Below are positions 46,841-57,932 of a stretch of 64,000 bases of DNA, one piece after another (position 1 is the stretch's first letter; every line of letters starts with the position of its first letter). Source of the stretch: Blastomussa wellsi (Eukaryota; Cnidaria; Anthozoa; Scleractinia; Plerogyridae); assembly GCA_947652115.1 (NCBI GenBank), contig OX393566.1, positions 27,098,281 to 27,162,280 of the forward strand. The letters are read 5' to 3'. The notes under the pieces were generated by a model that saw only the letters and a list, made by a program, of their open reading frames with translations, did no database searches and was not told where the DNA came from. Position numbers and translations under genes: made by a program.

Positions 46841-47413
46841 TTGCATGCAAATTTATCCCCAATCGAGCGCTTTAAGTTAATGAGTATTGTCGACGCAATT
46901 CCATCGAGTTGGAGGCTTATTATTAAACAAAGTCAATTACACCCTCATCCACATTTGTTAGATGATACCTTGTTTGTTAGAATGGATGGAAAAAGTGTTG
47001 ATATTTTAAAAGCTACATCAAAATTAGTTTACAAAGAATTTAAATCCAAAAAGCAAACCCCTCCAACCGCCCAAAAGAAGCTGCAGCAAAAATACCCTGA
47101 GCTAGAAGTGGAATGGACAAAGATCTATTCCCTTCCGTTTGTTGTTACAATAGAAACAAAACTACGTGAATTTCAATATAAGCTTTTAAATGATATTATT
47201 TTTACAAACGAAAAGCTCTTTAAATTTAATGTGATTGATTCACCCTTGTGTAATTTTTGTAAAACGGAAGTCGAATCCCTCGAACATTTATTTTTTCATT
47301 GTAAGTGTACAGAGGCCTTTTGGCAAGTTCTTATATCTTGGCTTAGAAAACATAATTTGTGTTTAGAGACCATAACCCTCACAACTATTTTATTCGGCAA
47401 GTTTAGAAAGTGA
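46841..47413 (+). pseudogene. L1/Tx1-like LINE ORF2 C-terminus with zf-RVT
   Basis: 190 codons open. REFQYKLLNDIIFTNEKLFK, then DSPLCNFCKTEVESLEHLFF and HCKCTEAFW form the CxxC...HxxxxC zinc-binding region (zf-RVT) that follows reverse transcriptase in L1/Tx1 and related LINEs. The RT palm is absent upstream, so this is a 5'-truncated copy. A T/A-rich stretch precedes it at 46480-46520. Confidence 0.8.
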
Positions 47414-47785
47414 AGATAACATTATTTTAAATCACCTGATACTCATGGCAAGGGTTTTTTATCTATAAATACAAACTGAGCAATATGGAACCATCATTAT
47501 AGGTATTCGCAGCCAAGATTAAGATTGTCTATGACAGAGCGACAAATAGCAGTCAAGCAAACTAAGTTGACTAAACATTACAACAAATGGGAAAAACTTT
47601 GAACTTTTAACCTTTATTCGTACTTAAGCATAGGAAATGTATATTAATTTAATTTTTTAACTTTCAATTTCGTTTCTTGATCACCCTGTATTTTTTGTTA
47701 GTACATGTGTGGATGTATGTAAAGTTTTTGCTTGTTTGTGAAGAAAATAATAAAAAATATTTAAATACCAAAAAAAATGTACATG

Positions 47786-48003
47786 CATAGGCGTACGGGC
47801 ACCTTCGGACTTTGGGGGGCTGTAACCTCCATGCCCGAAAAAAATACAAAATGTTCGAATGCGTTAGCATTAAACCGGTATACAATCGCCCAAAAATTGC
47901 TACTGCTGTTGCCCGAATCCTGAGCGTTTTGCCCGAAAAATGTCGAAAATTTTCGAAACTGGGGGGTTGCATTCCCCCCCCCCCCGGCTCATACGCCTAT
48001 GTG
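47786..48003. mobile_element. Foldback/MITE with G- and C-tracts
   Basis: CATAGGCGTACGGGC near 47786 is mirrored imperfectly by GGCTCATACGCCTATG ending at about 48001. A C-run (12 C) and matching G-run lie inside. Reading frames across it are incidental. Confidence 0.55.
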
Positions 48004-49650
48004 TGCATGGTAACAAGCTGGAGGAAGCCGATACCTATTGTTTTACCATATATAACATTTACAGTGTTCTGCCTGTTTAGCTCTGTAAACGGTTATTTAA
48101 ATAAACAGATCATGGTCAGCAGTTTATGGCTGGCAGGAGCTTGGTATGTTGAAAAAGTTGGCATTGTCCAATTTGATATCTAAAACATATATATTTCGCA
48201 TTTGTTCTAGTCCTTCGATCTTTCAGCGACTTTGATATTGGCTCTTTGTTTTCTTTGTTGAATTCCAGTTCAAGGTGAATTTCTGACGCATTTTTGCCAT
48301 AGCGCCCTGCTGTTTTTACTAAATTCCGACCGTTTAATGGCTATTGTGCCTCTAGTCCTGGAGCCAAATGATAGTATCACTTTATCCCAATAATCGAGAG
48401 GAAATCTAGAACGTAGCCAGTGGTCAGGCGACAGGCGCACGTACAACCGATTTACCAAGAAATGGTTTTAAATGAGGAGAACTTCAACCAACTTGAATTG
48501 CGATTCGTCATAAAAAACAGAGCTTCGTTTTATATAATTAAAGAATATAATCTGATATTAATGTTTTTTGCTTTTGCGCACTTAGAAGCTATAAAATCCC
48601 GTCTAAACGAGTTATCTGACGCTTGACATTGTTCATCTGATCGCCGTTGCTTATTCATAACAATCAATTAATCCATAATCTAAACGTCCGTCTTCTCCAT
48701 GCTTCACATGAATGAAATTGTAATCTCTATGATCTAACACGTTAACTGCGTATAAATATAACTATTGTAACTATTTATACATTACACTCCTACTCCAACG
48801 ATGTGCGGCATGCTAGACACCTCAAGCCAATCGCTCCCCTCACTAAGCAGCTTAGCACTTAATCAGTAAAAAGATGTAGCTCTGTTTGTGGCAGTGAGTA
48901 TTTTAATGACTATAACCGAACTTTACTGCAGACTTTAACTTGCCAATAAAGGCACTTTAATTGTTATATGTAATAATCATTGCTACCATAACAGAGTTCA
49001 AGTTTAGTAAATCCATGACATGGCGGTCATTCATTCAATAATCGTATTTTAAAATCAGTTGAATTCATCCCACGGTTGGAACTTTCGGTATTTCACAGAT
49101 TGGTATTCAGTATGCTGGCGCCAGAAATTAGGAAAACGAGAAAGAAAACCTATAAATTAAATTCCAACAAAGGAAATCATTCAACAGTTCAGCAGGTCGT
49201 TGATAACTTAAACGTAATACCATCAAATATATCTTAAAAATAAACAAATTACTAGAATTCCTCAAATTCTATATACCGATAGCGGTAGCTAGCTGTGGAT
49301 ACCCCTGCAGCTTAAAGGTCACTCTATTCAAAGCAGACCGGCTGTTTTTCAGACAAGCTTTTTCACCCTGCTTATTCAAATGGGGGAAATTTTCGCGACT
49401 TGGCAGTCAAATCACGCCTAGAAATGTGATCAGCAGAAAACGAACAGAACAGAATTCCAGCATTTTGTGAAAACGAATGCGACATGCCGAATGAATAAAA
49501 ATCGCAACATTCCAAGATGTGAAATTGTCTTTGATAGTTTGTCAGAGGGCATGAGTGTACTTCGAAACAATAAGATTGCGTACATCATGTCATCACTTCA
49601 TTTCACTTATTGTTTTTTTAAGACATTATAATCATCATAAATTTTCCCAG
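48004..49650. other. Upstream region of the TGF-beta gene
   Basis: About 1.6 kb that looks single-copy within the window. I see no repeat, ORF or RNA gene apart from the TATA box at 49660. This is where distal promoter elements of the ligand gene would lie. Confidence 0.4.
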
Positions 49651-49659
49651 CTTACTAAA

Positions 49660-49666
49660 TATAAAA
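49660..49666 (+). promoter_or_regulatory. TATA box of the TGF-beta-type gene
   Basis: TATAAAA lies 93 nt upstream of the ATG at 49759. A start site about 30 nt downstream would give a short leader, which suits a tightly regulated signalling gene and contrasts with the apparently TATA-less ABCB6/FERM promoter. Confidence 0.5.
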
Positions 49667-49758
49667 CCGACTCTTCCTGACTGGTGAAACTTATACAGTT
49701 ACTCGCCGCACGCGTACAATCCGCAAATATCAAACCGGAAAGCAGACTCCACTGTAAA

Positions 49759-51235
49759 ATGAACCATTTGTTGATTTTTAGTATCGTCCTCGCCTTCCTA
49801 TTTGTGCCGTGTCGATTTCACGAGAAAAATATAACTGACGCTGAACAGATCTTAGTGCAAAAATTCAAGAAAAAACTCCTTAAAGCTCTTGGCTTTTCGT
49901 CAGTTCCGAATGTTAGTAATATTAAAGCTCCATGGATTCCGTCGTTCTACAAACGTTTGATCGAAGCAAAAAACAACCAACATACCCAGGCAACAACGTT
50001 GGATGAGGACAACTTTCGCACTGAAACTACAAGTATATTTCTGTTTCCCAACCAAGGTAAGGTTCTTAGAACGAGGGATATTAAATTTATTACCACTTAA
50101 AACGCATTCGCCTCGGCCTCAAGAAAGCTTATCTAATAACGGTCACGAAACGTAAAGTTGCGCGTGTTTGGCAGAGGATGTGTGTGGACCGAGTATTTTG
50201 CTGCACGTGAGTTTTTCCAGCATTCTTGGCTGGCGTATTGAATTCATCTAGGTGGCTGGCAATCACCATTGTCGACGGGCTGATTTATATCAGCATAACT
50301 CTTTGTACCGGCCAGGGATGGTCATGCTGAACACAGGCCTTATAATTGGACATAAATGGTTCAAATTTTATTTAAATTCTCCCTGTCTACGTACTTAACT
50401 GATTTTATACACATTTATCTCAGGTAACGAAATTTTCTTAAACTATTTTTAATTTTTAGTTGTTTCAATAACCAATGAAAGTGGAAAAAAGTTAATCTTC
50501 CACTCCAGTCCCAGACAATCGATTCTGAAGATCAAGTCAGCAAATTTATGGATTCACATGATTGATGCGCCCTCCAGGTCAGATGAAAACCCTAGAAGAC
50601 AGTTGCGACTATATAAGAGCTACCAAAGTCAATCTGAAAATACTTCCGACGAAAAAGAGCATTTTCATTCTGAGCGCTTAAAGACGTCTGGCTGGTATAC
50701 AATCCAGGTTAGTAGAATCGTTAAAGAATGGTTCTCGGCGCACCCAAAGTTAGATCTTCGCCTGGATGTTGCAGTGGAGGGAACCAAGTCTCTAGCGATT
50801 GGTGGATTTAGCGGTGACGGGGAACTATTGCAACCTTTTCTGGCGCTTGAAGCGGAAGAGAAGCCGCGGCAAGTCAACAAGAAGAAAAGGAGAGCAGATT
50901 CGCAAGAATGTTCATCATCAATGAAGTGCTGTCGGCGCAATTTAGTGATACACTTGGATTTGGATTTTATCCTCCAGCCAACGGTGTTTAATATTTTCAC
51001 CTGTACGGGAATGTGCCCAGTGTACGGCTATCTGAGAAACAGGCAACAGCGAACCGAAGCATTGAAGAGACATTACCAAGCACAAAACAAAAAAGTTCCT
51101 GACCGGGTAAGCCGAACTTGCTGCGCACCAAACAGAATGGGTCCCGTTAGTGTGCTCATGTTTGATAACGCTGGAAACGTAAAGCAGTACACCCTCCAAA
51201 ATATGATGGTGTTATCATGCGACTGTGTTTTGTAA
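49759..51235 (+). CDS. TGF-beta superfamily ligand, nine-cysteine activin/myostatin-like layout, two exons
   Basis: Exons 49759-50056 and 50460-51235 join in phase 1 to give 357 residues. A signal peptide is clear (MNHLLIFSIVLAFLFVPC). The propeptide includes FLFPNQ|VVSITNESGKK, KIKSANLWIHMI and GWYTIQVSRIVKEWF, typical of TGF-beta prodomains. A furin-type site KKKRR is followed by the mature domain 245-357. Mature cysteines run QEC, KCC, CTGMC, RTCC, CDC-VL: nine in all, with the C-x-G-x-C knot motif and the extra N-terminal cysteine of the activin/TGF-beta/myostatin branch. The usual WxxWIxxP strand is replaced by LDFILQP, so the ligand is divergent. The product should be a secreted disulfide-linked dimer acting on type I/II Ser/Thr kinase receptors. 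Orthology to GDF8/11, activin or another branch cannot be fixed by eye. Confidence 0.9.
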
Positions 51236-51719
51236 CTACTGGACACTAACTCTGCTGCAACAACGAAGGGCAGATGTTTCTCTGACCAAGAATTTAGCTA
51301 GCCAGTGGCTGCCAGTGCAGGATTGTAGAGCATACCGTTTTAGCACTTGCTAAAAAGGATACATGTTCCAAAAAACCGTAGTCAGAAAAAAACGCTTTCC
51401 AGGTCTCAAGTTGGCGCCAGTTATAGCTATTGAGAAATGTTTTATCAGACATCATATCTAGAAGCAAGGTCATTTATTGTTGAAAACCAACTTTATGTTC
51501 AATTGTCTCTTGTAACAACTGCATGATGTTCTATTCAGAAGGGTGGCTCTCAGGCGGTGTCGTTGACAAATTAAGGTCGGTTATGAGACCTAAAACCATT
51601 GAATAGAATAATAAATGTCCTTCTAGCGTGAAAACGAATTAGGGCGAATTAGTTTGAGCTAGCTTATGCAGTTTGGATTTTAAGATGTTTTTTTATCTTT
51701 TAGTTTATTTATACAGTAG

Positions 51720-52198
51720 AGGGGGTAAGTTTCTAATGAAACTGTGGTGCTGCGTCGGTGGGAAGTATAACAATATAATTTGGTTTTATCAACTGGGTTG
51801 ATAATGTCAATTGGCCACCGTAAAGAGATTCAATTGCTGACGTTTCGAGCGTTAGCCCTTCGTCGGAGCGAATCAAGGAATGGCAGTCTGCGGCCTTTCC
51901 CTTCACCAAGGAAACACGGAAAGCCGTAAAACTCTAGAACAAAAATTTATTTTTCAAATCGGCACTCTTAACCCTCACGGTATCAACGAACGCTTTTCAT
52001 TCAACTAATTTATTCCGAAGTTTTCACGTTACCAGGCACCAGCCAATAGCGAAGCTCCATCTTTCTGTATATAAAAACACACGACGCACAATTCCTTGAT
52101 TCGCTCCGACGAAGGGCTAACGCTCGAAACGTCAGCAATTGAATCTCTTTACGGTGGCCAATTGACATTATCAACCCAGTTGATAAAACCAAATTATA
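51720..52198. mobile_element. Inverted-repeat element with 109-bp arms and 12-bp target duplication
   Basis: Arms 51772-51880 and 52092-52200 are inverted copies. The insert is bounded by TTTATACAGTAG (51708-51719 and 52199-52210), a 12-bp direct repeat, and splits the 180-bp tandem array. Each arm holds a hammerhead-like core. It has no ORF and is probably a non-autonomous Penelope-type derivative; the 278-424 element is a relative. Confidence 0.75.
52098..52145 (+). ncRNA. Hammerhead-like motif, probably inactive
   Basis: Stem I GATTC-GCT pairs with AGC-aatt-GAATC. The core reads CCGACGA where CTGANGA is required (position 4 is C). Stem II is GGGC/GCTC, then GAAAC and GTC. The mirror copy is on the minus strand at 51827-51874. 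The position-4 change should abolish or strongly reduce cleavage. Confidence 0.5.
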
Positions 52199-52512
52199 TT
52201 TATACAGTAGGGTGACTCTCAGGAGAGTGCCGTTGACATGGTCGGTTATGAGACCTAAAACCATTGAATAGAATAATAAATGTTCTTCTAGCGTGAAAAC
52301 GAATCAGGGCGAATTAGTTTAGGTTAGCTTATGCAGTTTGGATTTTAAGATGTTTTTTTATCTTTTAAGTTACTTATTCAGTAGGGTGACTCAGGCGAGT
52401 GCCGTCGACATGGTCGGTTTTCAGTCCTTCCAGCGTGAAAACATGTTTAATAAATAATAAAAATTGATTAATTTACTATTAAAAATTAAGGTTAGAAGAT
52501 GTTAAAAAATGT

Positions 52513-52560
52513 GACAACGTTTTCGATCTATTTGATCATCATCAGAGTAAAAATCTGCTT
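52513..52560 (-). ncRNA. Hammerhead-like motif downstream of a GIY-YIG fragment
   Basis: On the minus strand: CTGATGA (52545-52539), stem II GATC/GATC, GAAAA, then CGTT and GTC. Core residues are intact, but stem I pairing is poor and one A is extra before stem III. It lies 3' of the GIY-YIG frame at 52811-52593, the same order as at 38870-39645. Confidence 0.5.
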
Positions 52561-52592
52561 GAAGCTGGGTATTTTTATAGTTTAGGCTTCCG

Positions 52593-52811
52593 TTACGTAA
52601 TACCGGTTCCCATGGGGAACAAGGTTAGGTCAAATGATTGGACTTGTTTGTTAAGTTCTGGATGGAAATGTGCGATACAGAACGCTTCTTTTATTCTCCT
52701 GTTCATCCATGAATGAGCGGTGGTTAGAACGTCCCACGAGAACTTGTGATTTGGGTGTTTCTTTATGTGTTTAGCAGGCTCCGAATGCCCGTCAACATTG
52801 CGCTCATACAA
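52593..52811 (-). pseudogene. Penelope-like element, GIY-YIG C-terminal fragment
   Basis: Frame with EPAKHIKKHPNHKFSWDVLT, AHSWMNRRIKEAFCIAHFHP and ELNKQ. The KEAFxIxxxxPxLNKQ ending is the C-terminal part of the Penelope-type GIY-YIG nuclease, with the metal/phosphate-binding Glu and terminal Asn. The catalytic GIY/YIG half and RT are missing. Confidence 0.75.
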
Positions 52812-53099
52812 TGATCAATAGCGCATTACAATATTAAAATATACTAAATATGGACAACAATAATAAAGTCAAAGCTAACTTGAAAGATATGCTTTAAGAC
52901 AAGATTTAAAAGTTAAAATCAATATCAATATTGCACAGATTTGCTGGGAGCGCGTTCCACAATGTAGGCGCAGCTACACTAAAAAATCTGTCACCAATAT
53001 TTTTTTTCATTTTCCCTGCTTGATGTAATAGAATAGTGCCAGAATTAGGCAGTGAATAGCGTGTGTGCTTCCTTACATTAATTAAATCGCTAATATAAT

Positions 53100-54340
53100 A
53101 TAAGCTGGTGCCATACCATTTAGTGCTTTAAAAGTTAAAAGTAAAATTTTAAAATGCATTCTTTACCTAACTGGCGACCAGTGTAATTCTTGCAAAAGGG
53201 GCGTAATATGGTCATAGTTGCGGCTCGAAGTTAGTAACCTAGCTGCTGCATTCTGTACTTTCTGCAGTTTAGTTATTTCACAATCTGGACGTCCATTGCA
53301 ATAGTCAATTGAATTTATACTTATTTGCTTAACTTTGATTGTGGAGCCAGAAAAATGCCGCGCTGTGCACAAGGATAGACATGGGGAAGTTAGACTCAAA
53401 CCAGGAGCCATGATTGTGCACTTCAGACACGGGCTTAATGTCTGTTGTGCCAACACGGACTGCACAAGGACTAATTTTCAATAGCTGCTGTCTAGATCCG
53501 ATTATAAGAAATGTTTAGTTTGTCCTGGTACATCCATTTTCTTAAGTCATCTTTTCATGGCGCACACCGTCTCTGCCTGATTCGTCAGACTGTTGGGCTC
53601 AAAAGACAAGTAGAGTTGAGTGTCATGAGCGAAGCAATGAGCGTCAGGTAGATGCACTTGTATTATCTCGAAGAGCTTTGAGGCGTAAATCACAAAAAGA
53701 AACAGACCCAGACAGCTTCCCCGTGGAATACCGAAACGCAAATCGAAGCTATCTGATTTAACCCCATCGCGCACGTAAGCTTAGAGATGTAGGTCAAATG
53801 CTCATGGAACGCAAGATCTTAAACACTGAATCTAGACCCAGGAGGTATAACCAAAGCCTCTTTCCAGCTTATAGGAAAAATTCGAGAATCCAGCCAGATG
53901 TTAAATCTCTTTGTAATCACTGGATTAAGAGGCTCAGTACAGGACTTCAGTAGGGGTGTGGGGTTAGGATCGATTTAGAGTTCGCAATAATCATGCACGC
54001 ATCGTCTTCTGTAAGTGGCGCAAATGTCTCATAAAATAATGGAGTTGGTTTCACTACCATCCGGGGCAGGACACTAATCAAGCTCATCTCGTAGTCGAGT
54101 AACGTTTTGCACAAATTACCTCCCCAAGTCATTTGCAAGCGCTGATGTATCCGCATATATAGTGTGTTCTTTTCCATTAAAAGATCTTTCACAGCTCGAA
54201 ATAACTTTCCTTGATGATCAGCTTTTTGATCGATGAATTCAGCGACAAAGGCTGATTTAGCTTCTTTTAGCAAATGCGTGACATAATTTTTGTGACTTTT
54301 GACACTTTTAAATGAGTCCAGATCTGAAGAAGACCATGCT
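53100..54340 (-). pseudogene. CR1/L2-like LINE reverse-transcriptase pseudogene
   Basis: Fragments in consistent order on the minus strand: 54273-53947 (FAPLTEDDACMIIANSKS, the pre-RT region), 53774-53547 (GIPRGSCLGLFLFVIYASKL and FAHDTQLY, where a functional RT has YADDTQLY), and 53465-53163 (ITKLQKVQNAAARLL, LLQELHWSP). Frames are broken between them and the catalytic motif has changed, so the copy is dead. Confidence 0.8.
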
Positions 54341-54641
54341 TTTACTTAACTAGGGTAACTCTATACAGTAAAACTGATATCCATAGCCCTATATAAAAAA
54401 TAAAAACTATGCATGACAATAATAATAGAAATATAAAATGCCAGAAACTATTCCTAACTAAGCTAATAGAAAAATACCCAAAAAATAGCATATAAATATT
54501 TATTACAAAATACTCTTTGGGTTCTACAAAGGAGTTTTTCCTTAAATCATGACGCGTCTTTGCGAGTTGCGGCACTTGTTTACAAAATTCCAAGGCGTTG
54601 TTTTTCATTCTGAACGCGGATATATAATGCTTCTTCAAATT

Positions 54642-54678
54642 TGTATGAAATTCAAATTCAAATTCAAATTCAAATTTG
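54642..54678. repeat. (TTCAAA)n microsatellite
   Basis: About six hexamer units ATTCAA lie immediately upstream of the unassigned stretch 54700-55000. Confidence 0.8.
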
Positions 54679-55639
54679 AGTGAACAACTGAGTGAAACCG
54701 TCGGCTAAAAGTAAAACTTTCGCTGTCTGAGCGTGAGCGCTCGTCTAAGCCCCAGCGTATCATATGCAAGGTGTGCTAACGCATCATCACTGCAATCCTT
54801 GGCGTTCGTCTCTATAACCGTCTCTGTCTTATCAGTATTCGTACGTCCTACGTCCACAACAGTTCCAAACCGTATAGCAGTAATCAATAAGTGGAAGAAT
54901 AAATTATTTGTAAATTGTACTAACAGTATGCATACTAATGCTCCTCCTGGTGCGGCCAAGAATTCCTGTTCTCTTACTAACTTTACTTATTAGATAGTTC
55001 ACGTGTTAGCTCCTTGCCATCGATATTTAGCAGTTGCTAACCTAGAACCAGTGCTAAATAAAACACATTCGATTCCGTTTTACCCTAGTGAATAAAGAGA
55101 CTGTTGTCTATGAGCCACTCAGCGGCAGTCCCAGTGGACCTCCATTAGTCCTTTCGGTGCGCCTCGGCTTCGCGGGTTTCATCCGAGTACCAAGGTCTAA
55201 CTGTCACATATTTGGTCTTAAAAGGAGCATATCGATAGTTCAGCAAGTGTGGTATTATAGCAGTCTACTAGCTCGTCAATCTAGAGGCAGACAGATCCTC
55301 CATAAATGCTGTAGTATCGGTAGCTTTCGTTTTTCTGAAAGACACCTCCTTCCTGGACAGTTGGTTTTGAAACGTTGATTGAAAATAGCACCGAACAATG
55401 GCCGCAAAAATACGTATCGGGTTGGACATCCCGTATAAGGCGAGAATCCGAGGATCGAGTTATTAATTGATCCACAGTATTGCCAGGCTATTGCCAGACA
55501 CACAAGCTTGAAAATCAATGTGTTGTCCGACGGTATGTTGACATGAGTACAGAAAATGGTTTGAACCCGGGGGTAACAGTCGATCGTGTAGTTTGATCGT
55601 CTGGGTGAAGGTAGTCCTGGGAAGGACTGTTGTCGGTGA

Positions 55640-55690
55640 CAGTGATTGACGTTTCGACAACCTGACCAGAAGTCATCATCAGTCACAAAC
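55640..55690 (-). ncRNA. Hammerhead-like motif
   Basis: On the minus strand: CTGATGA (55682-55676), stem II GAC-TT-CT/GG-TT-GTC, then GAAACGTC. Stem I is weak (GTGA/TCAC with two unpaired A). No GIY-YIG frame was found next to it, so it is probably a terminal-repeat remnant. Confidence 0.45.
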
Positions 55691-56364
55691 CGATTACTAC
55701 GCTACGACATTTGCTAACCAACGTTAAAGACAAGAACGACCCTAACAACAGACAAGGAGCAGTTTACAAGTGCCGACCGAGGGCCAATATTCTCAGTACG
55801 ACTGGAGCGAGCTAGGTTAGTTTATTACATGAAAATCGGGTCATACAGGTATGCTTGTTAAAAACGCAGTTTAGGTGACTTGAATTCAAAGGGCTTCCGT
55901 CGTAACATGTTTTGATGCGGTGAGCTACCACGGTTTTGAAAACATTTTTTTTAGTTAGATAATTTATACACGTTTTCTTTCCTCGGTTCTAGTTGCAAAT
56001 TTTAAATTATCCAACTTTTTTAAAAAAATATATATATAAGGCTCAGGACTGTTTCTATGGAAACAATTCTTATGGCAAAATCCCGACCAAGAAAGAACCA
56101 ATCAGAACACTCGGATTTTTCTTGCCATATAATAATTTATTTAATTTATAAGTAAATTTAGAATTAATTCAGGTGCGATTTTACGACTATTGTACGATTT
56201 TGGGCCAGTTTTCCCTGTTAATAATCACCGAAAAGTGAAAAAGAAACCGTCTGAATGGCAGAGAGAGTCTGAAATGTCACGAACGAGGAAAAAAAACACG
56301 AGGGTAAATTCCTTTCTGACGTAAAGCGTATACTGCGCTCTGGTCTTCAACGAGATTCCAACCC

Positions 56365-56502
56365 GTGACCTCCGCGATACCGGTGCAATGCTCTACCAAC
56401 TGAGCTGTGAAGCCCTGATTTTTTCAGGCTTCTTTATTCCATTTGAATGAATTGGAATTTCACTGCGATGATCATTTCTCACTTTTATCGTCATCCGCAG
56501 TC
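56365..56502 (-). mobile_element. Second copy of the tRNA-derived repeat, interrupted
   Basis: The minus strand reads AGCTCAGTTGGTAGAGCATT and CGCGGAGGTCACGGGTT, matching the head at 41828. The tail (TGATTTTTTCAGGCTTCTTT, CATTTCTCACTTTTATCG, CATCCGCAGT) continues after a 224-bp insertion at 56502-56725 with TTCATTATGA. Confidence 0.65.
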
Positions 56503-56725
56503 AGGAGCCCATGAGAAGGAGCCTCCATCTCCCATACTGGCCATATGAGTCAACCCTGTCCCGTATCTTTTTATTTTTAGAAGCATTTCCCACGGTGGTT
56601 TTCGCGGGTGTTTTTGTAATAGCCAATCATGTGAGAGCTCACTGTTCTAAAAATAAAAAGATACGGGACAGGGTTGACTCATATGGCCAGTATGGGAGAT
56701 GGAGGCTCCTTCTCATGGGCTCCTG
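56502..56725. mobile_element. Young inverted-repeat element with identical 79-bp arms
   Basis: Arms 56502-56580 and 56647-56725 are perfect inverted copies over 79 bases (CAGGAGCCCATGAGAAGGAG...). A 7-bp direct repeat CCGCAGT flanks it. It interrupts a copy of the tRNA-derived repeat whose uninterrupted relative (CATCCGCGGTTCATATATGA) is at about 41978. The spacer is 66 bp. The CAG terminus and the short duplication suggest a hAT-like MITE. Confidence 0.85.
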
Positions 56726-57519
56726 CCGCAGTTCATTATGATGAAAATATATGATATTAAAACATTTACAGGTGTTCTTGAGTGTTGCTGGGAAAAATTT
56801 ATCTGTACCTTTTTGCCAGAACATGATCCATATTTTTTTGCCAGCCAGCAATTAGAACAAACAACAAACGTGCGGAAATGGCACTGAAATCCGTTGAAAT
56901 CCACTCTTCTCAACGAGATTCAAGCCTTCGTGAAGCAGTTTCTTCAGTCGCCCCTCCAAGTTTCAATCGGCCAGCGCGGAAGTATTGTTTTTTTCAGTGA
57001 CAACTCCCATGAGAAAACATATAATGAACCACTTTGCTAGCCAGCCAGCAACATTTGCGTTGGGGAACAGATAAAGTGAGGAACAGACTCCCTCACTCGT
57101 TGGGTGGCCCCGAGCCTCACTGGATAGTCGCCATACTATATGTGCACACCCGTGTCAGGGCTTTATCATGCACCATATTATGTACCGTAACCCACTAGAT
57201 TACCTACAGGTATATTAAACTATAAAAAGAATGATAACAATTTTATTCACACACAAACAGCTAAACTTATTACAAACAAGGTGGAAATACAAGCAATAAA
57301 CGAGAGAAAAGATAAAAGAGATATTAAAAAATAGGATAAAAATATACATGTGTGAGGAACGAAGCAAAGAATTTTGCATTATTTAAAGCATGGTCAGAAC
57401 GGGGGGGACACTTTTTAAAATTAAAATTGCGAAGGCAGTATAATTTTCTTAAGTAATTATTTTTGGGGGTTACAGTTTAGAAACACCACAAATTTTAAAA
57501 AACCACTCCCCCCACTGGG

Positions 57520-57932
57520 ACGTAATAAACGATCGGTCCCTAATGGTAAACACCTTAGCAAAGTGTCGTAATAAACGATCGGTCCCTAATGGTAAACACC
57601 CTAGCAAAGTGTGGTAATAAACGATCGGTCCCTAATGGTAAACACCCTAGTAAAGTGTGGTAATAAACGATCGGTCCCTAATGGTAAACACCCTAGCAAA
57701 GTGTGGTAATAAACGATCGGTCCCTAATGATAAACACCCTAGCAAAGTGTGGTAATAAACGATCGGTCCCTAATGGTAAACACCCTAGCAAAGTGTGGTA
57801 ATAAACGATCGGTCCCTAATGGTAAACACCCTAGTAAAGTGTGGTGATAAACGATCGGTCCCTAATGGTAAACACCCTAGCAAAGTGTGGTAATAAACGA
57901 TCGGTCCCTAATGGTAAACACCCTAGCAAAGT
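57520..57932. repeat. 46-bp satellite, about nine units
   Basis: Unit GTAATAAACGATCGGTCCCT + AATGGTAAACACCCTAGCAA + AGTGTG. Units are almost identical (rare A for G, T for C), so expansion is recent. No spacer variation. Confidence 0.95.

Larger units (their letters stand above)
51540..52445 (+). repeat. Tandem repeat of about 180 bp (2.4 copies) interrupted by an inserted element
   Basis: GGGTGGCTCTCAGGCGGTGT at 51541 recurs as GGGTGACTCTCAGG at 52208 and again, partial, at 52384. Shared text includes GAGACCTAAAACCATTGAAT and GCAGTTTGGATTTTAAGATG. The first copy contains the nearest AATAAA (51610-51615) after the TGF-beta stop codon, so it may supply its poly(A) signal. Confidence 0.8.

Noticed and set aside
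54705..54993. Overlapping 84- and 86-codon frames on both strands
   Set aside because: They are opposite-strand shadows of each other without similarity or splice context.
57520..57932. Possible CRISPR or direct-repeat regulatory array
   Set aside because: Contiguous 46-bp units without spacers; ordinary satellite.
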